This document shows, piece by piece, positions 59,111 through 64,000 of a stretch of 64,000 nucleotides of DNA (positions are counted from its first letter, which is position 1; each line of letters begins with the position of its first letter). The notes beneath the pieces were generated by a model that had not been told where the DNA came from, did no database searches, and worked only from the letters and a program-made list of their open reading frames with translations. Source of the DNA: UBA940 sp031547885 (GTDB taxonomy: Bacteria; Bacteroidota; Bacteroidia; Bacteroidales; Rikenellaceae); assembly GCA_031547885.1 (NCBI GenBank), contig JAVBRO010000022.1, forward strand, positions 1 to 64,000, written 5' to 3'. The translations under genes and the position numbers were made by a program.

Positions 59111-62100
59111 ATGATGAAAAATACCATTTTATTAATATGTGCCTTTTTGTTGTTCGTGCCGTCCGTCCAGGCTCAGCAGGAGACTTTCAACATAGAAGGA
59201 ACCGTATACAACGAAACCGGCGAAACGATGCCCGGTGTTACCATATATCTTAAAGGCCGTGCGGGCATCGGGACTTTTACCGATGCGGCAGGTAAATTCA
59301 CGATCAAAGCCAACATGGGGGATGTCGTAGTATTCTCTTCTCCCGGATACGACGACAAAGAGCATCTTGTGGTAAAAGGGGAAACAGACCTTAGAATCTC
59401 CCTCTCTCCGACAGCTATCGAAGTCGAAGAGGTGGTTGTTGTGGGTATGGGTACCCAGCGCAAGATAAGTGTCGTGGGTGCCGTTTCATCCGTAAAACCA
59501 TCTGAGCTGCAGGTTCCGGCCACATCCATGGCCAATCTGCTCGGCGGCCGTGTGGCCGGCGTGATCTCCTTGCAGTCCAGCGGCGAGCCCGGGAAAAACA
59601 TCTCCGAGTTCTGGGTGCGCGGTATAGGCACTTTCGGAGCCAACTCATCCGCCCTGGTGCTTATCGACGGCCTCGAAGGCAACTTAAACTCGGTGGACCC
59701 TGCCGATGTCGAAAGCTTTTCGGTGTTGAAGGATGCTTCGGCAACGGCAGTGTACGGAGTGCGCGGTGCGAACGGGGTGGTGATCATTACCACGAAACGC
59801 GGCGTAACCGGCAGATTGAAGATATCGGCGCGCGCCAACTGGACCCTGAGCAATCTGAATAAGATGCCCGAATACATGGGGGCTTACGATTATGCCAGGC
59901 TGGCGAATGAGGCGCGTGTGGTGCGCGGCGACGAACCGCTCTACAACAGCATGGAATTGGACCTGATAAGGTATGGCCTCGACCCGGACCTCTATCCGAA
60001 CGTGAACTGGCAAAAAGAGATCATGAAAAAGCAGGGCTTCCAGCAGACCTATTATGTAAGCGCCCAGGGCGGCGGAGAGATCGCGCGTTATTTTATAAGC
60101 CTGGGCTTCTCCAAGGAGAGCGCTGCATACCGGCAGGACCCCAACAGCAAGTACAATGTGGGCGTGGGTTATAACACATATAACTACCGTACAAACCTGG
60201 ATATAAGCCTTACCAAAAGTACTACCGTGTATTTAGGGACAGACGGCTACCTTTCGTTGAGGAAACAGCCGGGCATCCTCAACACCAACAGTTTGTGGTA
60301 CGCACAGTCCACACTTACCCCGCTTACCATTCCCACGGTATATTCCACCGGGCAGCTTCCCGCGTATGGCCCCGATGCGGCCTATTCGCCTTATGTGATG
60401 CTGAATCACACCGGCACAACTTCGGAGCAAAATTACAACGGTAAGGTCACACTGGCGATCACACAGGATTTCTCGTCGCTGGTGAAAGGGTTGAAACTTA
60501 GAGTGCAGGGGGCTTATGACAACAACTCGTATTTCTACGAACGCCGCTATGTATTGCCCAGGATGTATGCGGCAACAGGGCGTAATACGAAAGGAGATCT
60601 TCAACTATCGAAAAGGGTGGATGAGGTTTCGGCTCAATACAGCGACAACAAGCAGCTGTATCGCAAATATCATTTCGAGTCGACTCTGAGCTATGAGAAT
60701 ACTTTTGGAAGCGACCATCGGGTTTCCGGGCTGGTGTATTACCAAATGAGCGACCTGAAGAACACGGCCGACACCTTTACGTCGGGCATAACGCCCAGTA
60801 TGGCGGCCATACCCAAAAGATACCAGGGGCTGTCGGGCAGGATAACCTACGGTTTCAAAAACACCTACATGATCGATATCAACTTCGGCTACACCGGGTC
60901 CGAAAACTTTCAACCGGGCCGGCAATTCGGTTTCTTCCCGGCGATCGCCGGCGGCTGGGTACCCACAAACTACAGCGGGGTACGCAGGGCGATGCCGTGG
61001 CTCGATTTTTTCAAGATCAGGGCATCTTACGGAAGCGTCGGTAACGACCGTATCACGTACGGCAGATTTCCTTACCTCACGATCGTTTCCGAAACGTCCG
61101 CTACCGGATGGTCAGGTAATACCTGGGGCAGTTCGGGCATTACCGAAACCTCGATCGGCGCAGACAACTTGATGTGGGAAAAAGCGATAAAAATGGACGT
61201 AGGGCTTGAAGTCCGGATGCTGAAAGAGAGACTTTCATTCGAAGTCGACTATTTCAACGACAAACGTGACGGTATTTTCCAAAGACGGGAGCAGATACCC
61301 GATTATACGGGCTTACTGGCCATGCCGTTCGGTAATGTCGGTAAGATGAAAAGCTTCGGTGCCGACGGAACCGTTGCTTTTGTGCAGGAAATAAATAAGG
61401 ATCTGCACTTTACGATACGCGGCAACTTCACCTACTCCAGAAACGAAGTTCAGAATTGGGAACAGGCGCCTCAAAAGTACCCTTATCAAATGTATAACGG
61501 GTATCCGAACGGTGCGGTGCGCGGCTATATAGCCACCGGACTGTTCCGCGACGAGCAGGATGTAGACAGCAGCCCGGTACAAAATTTCGGGACCAAATGT
61601 ATGCCCGGAGACATCAAGTACAAGGATGTGAACGGCGACGGCAAAATAGATACGGACGATAGAGTGGCGTTGTCAGACTCCAATTATCCCCGCCTGATGT
61701 ACGGTTTCGGCGGAGAGATAAATTACAAGAAATTGACTTTGGGCTTTTTGTTCAAGGGGACCGGGAACACCACTTTTTATCACGTGGGATACGACCATAA
61801 TATGGGCTACATTCCGTTCTACGGAGGTGTGACCGGGAATGTGCTTCAAATAGTTGCCGACCAGTCCAATCGCTGGACCCCGGCCTCTTACTCGGGCAAC
61901 CCCGCTACCGAAAATCCCAATGCACGATTCCCCCGCCTGACACACGGGTACAATGCCAATAACTCGCAGCTCTCCACCTGGTGGAAAGGCAACAGCCGCT
62001 ATCTGCGCCTGCAGGAAGTGTCGCTGAGCTACAACCTGAATCACAGCTCTCTTAAAAAAATAGGCATCAGCTCGATCGACTTCCAGTTCGTAGGTTCGAA

Positions 62101-62212
62101 TCTGTGCGTGTGGGATAATGTGAATTTGTGGGATCCGGAACAAGCCGCAGCGAACGGCCGCGCATATCCTATCCCTGCCCGCTATACATTACAGGTATAT
62201 CTTAACTTTTAA
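59111..62212 (+). CDS. SusC-like TonB-dependent outer-membrane transporter
   Basis: 1033 residues. Signal peptide (about 1-21), CarboxypepD_reg-like domain (about 27-105: GTVYNETGETMPGVTIYLKG), the linker EVEEVVVVGMGTQRKISVVG, a plug domain (about 115-235, VLIDGLEGNLNSVDPADVES, TAVYGVRGANGVVIITTKRG) and a 22-strand barrel ending in the aromatic LQVYLNF. It imports oligosaccharides with its SusD lid, powered by TonB. The susD start follows two bases after the stop. The substrate class cannot be told from this gene alone. Confidence 0.97.
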   Translation: MMKNTILLICAFLLFVPSVQAQQETFNIEGTVYNETGETMPGVTIYLKGRAGIGTFTDAAGKFTIKANMGDVVVFSSPGYDDKEHLVVKGETDLRISLSPTAIEVEEVVVVGMGTQRKISVVGAVSSVKPSELQVPATSMANLLGGRVAGVISLQSSGEPGKNISEFWVRGIGTFGANSSALVLIDGLEGNLNSVDPADVESFSVLKDASATAVYGVRGANGVVIITTKRGVTGRLKISARANWTLSNLNKMPEYMGAYDYARLANEARVVRGDEPLYNSMELDLIRYGLDPDLYPNVNWQKEIMKKQGFQQTYYVSAQGGGEIARYFISLGFSKESAAYRQDPNSKYNVGVGYNTYNYRTNLDISLTKSTTVYLGTDGYLSLRKQPGILNTNSLWYAQSTLTPLTIPTVYSTGQLPAYGPDAAYSPYVMLNHTGTTSEQNYNGKVTLAITQDFSSLVKGLKLRVQGAYDNNSYFYERRYVLPRMYAATGRNTKGDLQLSKRVDEVSAQYSDNKQLYRKYHFESTLSYENTFGSDHRVSGLVYYQMSDLKNTADTFTSGITPSMAAIPKRYQGLSGRITYGFKNTYMIDINFGYTGSENFQPGRQFGFFPAIAGGWVPTNYSGVRRAMPWLDFFKIRASYGSVGNDRITYGRFPYLTIVSETSATGWSGNTWGSSGITETSIGADNLMWEKAIKMDVGLEVRMLKERLSFEVDYFNDKRDGIFQRREQIPDYTGLLAMPFGNVGKMKSFGADGTVAFVQEINKDLHFTIRGNFTYSRNEVQNWEQAPQKYPYQMYNGYPNGAVRGYIATGLFRDEQDVDSSPVQNFGTKCMPGDIKYKDVNGDGKIDTDDRVALSDSNYPRLMYGFGGEINYKKLTLGFLFKGTGNTTFYHVGYDHNMGYIPFYGGVTGNVLQIVADQSNRWTPASYSGNPATENPNARFPRLTHGYNANNSQLSTWWKGNSRYLRLQEVSLSYNLNHSSLKKIGISSIDFQFVGSNLCVWDNVNLWDPEQAAANGRAYPIPARYTLQVYLNF

Positions 62213-62214
62213 AA

Positions 62215-64000
62215 ATGAAACGGATGAAAATATTGAAACTTTCAATCGGATCAGTCATCTTTATGATGGTGGCAAATAGTTTTTGCTCATGTAATTTTCT
62301 GAACGTGAACGACTATTTCGAGGAGACGCTGAAGTATGACTCGGTTTTCCATAACAAGCGCAATGTAGAACGTTATCTGTGGGCTACGGCCGCATATTTC
62401 CCTGACGAAGGGGCCATCTTCGGCAATAACTATACGCCGGGCCCGATGGCTACCGACGAGGCTTTCTGCATATGGCCCACCGGGGAGTTCCACGGCATGG
62501 CATTCGTACTGGGTGAAGTGACATCCACAAGTATGTATAACATGAACACATGGCCTACCATGTATATTATAATACGCAAAGCCAACACGATAATGGCGCG
62601 CATGGACGAGGCCGTCGACCTTACCACCCTCGATAAGCGGGAAATATTGGGATATGCCCTTTTCATGAGGGCTTACGCCTATTACCATGTCCTGATGAAA
62701 TACGGGCCGGTGGTTATATTGGGCGACGATGTACTTGAAACCAATGCGAGTACGGAGTATTATGACCGCCCCCGCTCGACCTACGACGAGTCGGTGGATT
62801 ATATATGCCGGGAGTTGGAAACCGCAGCCGAGTATCTGCCCGCCAGCGTCCCCGTCAACTATTTCGGACGGCCCACACGGGGCGCCGCTTACGCTCTGGT
62901 CGCCCGTTTGCGCCTGCAGCAGGCCAGCCCGCTGTACAATGGAGGAACCGCTGCGCGTACCTATTTCGGCGACTGGAAAAGAAGTACCGACGACGTACAT
63001 TACATATCGCAAACATATGATGAACACAAATGGGCGGTTGCGGCAATGGCGGCTAAACGTGTAATGGATCTGGGCACTTACTCGCTGTATACATTCCCGA
63101 GAGTCGAGGGCTATACATATCCGCTGCCGGCAAATGTATCGGCTTCCGATTTTCCGTATGGAGCGGGAAACATAGATCCTTTCAGGTCATATTCCGACAT
63201 TTTTACCGGCGAAGCCCTGGCCGTACGCAACCCCGAGATAATATGGGGGCGCGCGTCCTCCAGTCTGACCAGCTACACCAAGCACTCCTTCCCGCTGCCT
63301 TTCAACATGAGGGGATGGAACGGAATGGGCGTTACGCAGAAGGTGATAGACTCATACTACATGGTCGACGGAAAGACCATAAACGACTCCAGCGAGGAAT
63401 ACCCCTATTTAACCACAGGTTTTATGGGAGGGGCTGGTAAAGTTTTCTCTGGATATCAACTTAGAAACAGCGTGCATAATATGTATGCTAACCGCGAAAT
63501 GAGGTTCTATGCGAGCATCGGCTTCAGCGAGTGTTTCTGGACGGCAAACTCAACTTCGGATAATAACAGTAAAAACAGGGTTATCACCTATTACACCGAT
63601 GGAAACGCTGGCAAAACAGCAACTACGGACGACAAGAACAACTATCCCATTACCGGCTATGTATTGCGCAAGTTCATACACCCGGACGATGCATGGGGCG
63701 GAACGAATGCGCAGGTAACAAGTAAAGCGTTCCCTACCATACGTTATGCGGAAACGTTGCTTTCGTATGCTGAGGCGTTGAATAATCTGACCTCGGTTTA
63801 CACCGTGATGGACGAATCGGGAATGAGCTATACGTTCTTCAGGGACAGGGACGAGATCAGAAGCGCTTTCGACCAGGTGCGTTTCAGGGCAGGTCTTCCC
63901 GGGCTGACCGATGCAGAACTGGCATCGCCCGAGACGATACAGGCACTGATCGAAAAGGAGAGAATGATAGAGTTCCTGTATGAAGACAGGCGCTATTACG
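62215..64000 (+). CDS. SusD-like glycan-binding lipoprotein (cut by window edge)
   Basis: At least 595 residues are visible, with no stop before the edge. Lipoprotein signal MKRMKILKLSIGSVIFMMVA and lipobox SFCSC. SusD/RagB signatures: ILGYALFMRAYAYYHVLMKYG (helical TPR unit), RPRSTYDESVDYICRELE, AAYALVARLRLQQASPLYNG, TIRYAETLLSYAEALNN, and near the edge LIEKERMIEFLYEDRRYY, the conserved C-terminal family motif, so only a short C-terminus is missing. It caps SusC on the cell surface and captures oligosaccharides. The start is 2 bases after susC, tightly coupled. Confidence 0.96.
   Translation, partial: MKRMKILKLSIGSVIFMMVANSFCSCNFLNVNDYFEETLKYDSVFHNKRNVERYLWATAAYFPDEGAIFGNNYTPGPMATDEAFCIWPTGEFHGMAFVLGEVTSTSMYNMNTWPTMYIIIRKANTIMARMDEAVDLTTLDKREILGYALFMRAYAYYHVLMKYGPVVILGDDVLETNASTEYYDRPRSTYDESVDYICRELETAAEYLPASVPVNYFGRPTRGAAYALVARLRLQQASPLYNGGTAARTYFGDWKRSTDDVHYISQTYDEHKWAVAAMAAKRVMDLGTYSLYTFPRVEGYTYPLPANVSASDFPYGAGNIDPFRSYSDIFTGEALAVRNPEIIWGRASSSLTSYTKHSFPLPFNMRGWNGMGVTQKVIDSYYMVDGKTINDSSEEYPYLTTGFMGGAGKVFSGYQLRNSVHNMYANREMRFYASIGFSECFWTANSTSDNNSKNRVITYYTDGNAGKTATTDDKNNYPITGYVLRKFIHPDDAWGGTNAQVTSKAFPTIRYAETLLSYAEALNNLTSVYTVMDESGMSYTFFRDRDEIRSAFDQVRFRAGLPGLTDAELASPETIQALIEKERMIEFLYEDRRYY

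Overview
The window is a chromosomal segment of a Bacteroidota bacterium, almost certainly Bacteroidales; a Rikenellaceae/Alistipes-like genus is my guess and is not proven here. Lineage-typical fusions and systems support this: LpxC-FabZ, MurF-Alr, SecD-SecF, a BtuB/SusC-SusD transport pair and a hybrid two-component system (HTCS) regulator. Many genes also have -7 boxes of the form TAnnTTTG, and two of them (tRNA-Ser and dacA) have a TTTG -33 box at exactly 19 bp.

Layout. 0-2.9 kb: rpmI-rplT and the lipid A genes lpxC/fabZ-lpxA. 3-10.7 kb: envelope and metabolic genes (acyltransferase, TonB-like protein, K+/H+ antiporter, lipoprotein, YqhD-like dehydrogenase, Pr6Pr membrane protein, L,D-transpeptidase, EEP hydrolase). 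10.8-15.1 kb: carA-carB. 15.2-19 kb: a looser stretch with a DUF2251-like protein, a hairpin-rich gap, tRNA-Ala(GGC), an HTH regulator and a transglutaminase-like exported protein. 19-30 kb: rsmE-chrA-chrA facing an M3 peptidase, a YiiX-like protein, then mutS2 - murF/alr - rsmI. 30-36 kb: MCE protein and cell-wall amidase, divergent from an LptD-type outer-membrane protein. 36-46 kb: YgjP-like peptidase, argH plus an ArgE-like deacylase, rlmB, an ABC-F ATPase, rpe, rmuC, a GNAT enzyme and the c-di-AMP synthase. 46-52.2 kb: secDF, dnaK, a small HTH protein and HU. 52.5-53.3 kb: tRNA-Ser(UGA) with an inverted copy of its own 3' end and a truncated tyrosine-recombinase gene. 53.4 kb to the edge: a polysaccharide-utilisation-type locus (HTCS regulator, IPT/NHL lipoprotein, SusC, SusD).

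How the genes work together. Much of the window serves the envelope: lipid A synthesis (lpxC/fabZ, lpxA), LPS insertion (LptD), lipid trafficking (MCE), peptidoglycan synthesis and remodelling (MurF-Alr, amidase, L,D-transpeptidase), export (SecDF) and outer-membrane energisation (TonB-like, SusC). Carbamoyl phosphate synthase, ArgH and the ArgE-like enzyme belong to arginine/pyrimidine supply. The right end looks like an accessory PUL that sits beside an old tRNA-Ser integration site.

The most unusual non-coding content is layered. Heptamer microsatellites of several unrelated sequences lie at gene ends. Families of dispersed palindromes occur between genes. One 18-bp palindromic unit is found intergenically, in frame inside argH, and forming the C-terminus of dacA. 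Two regulatory arrangements also stand out: a sigma-54-type -24/-12 element with an upstream dyad before dnaK, and a dacA promoter whose -33 box lies in the loop of the secDF terminator.
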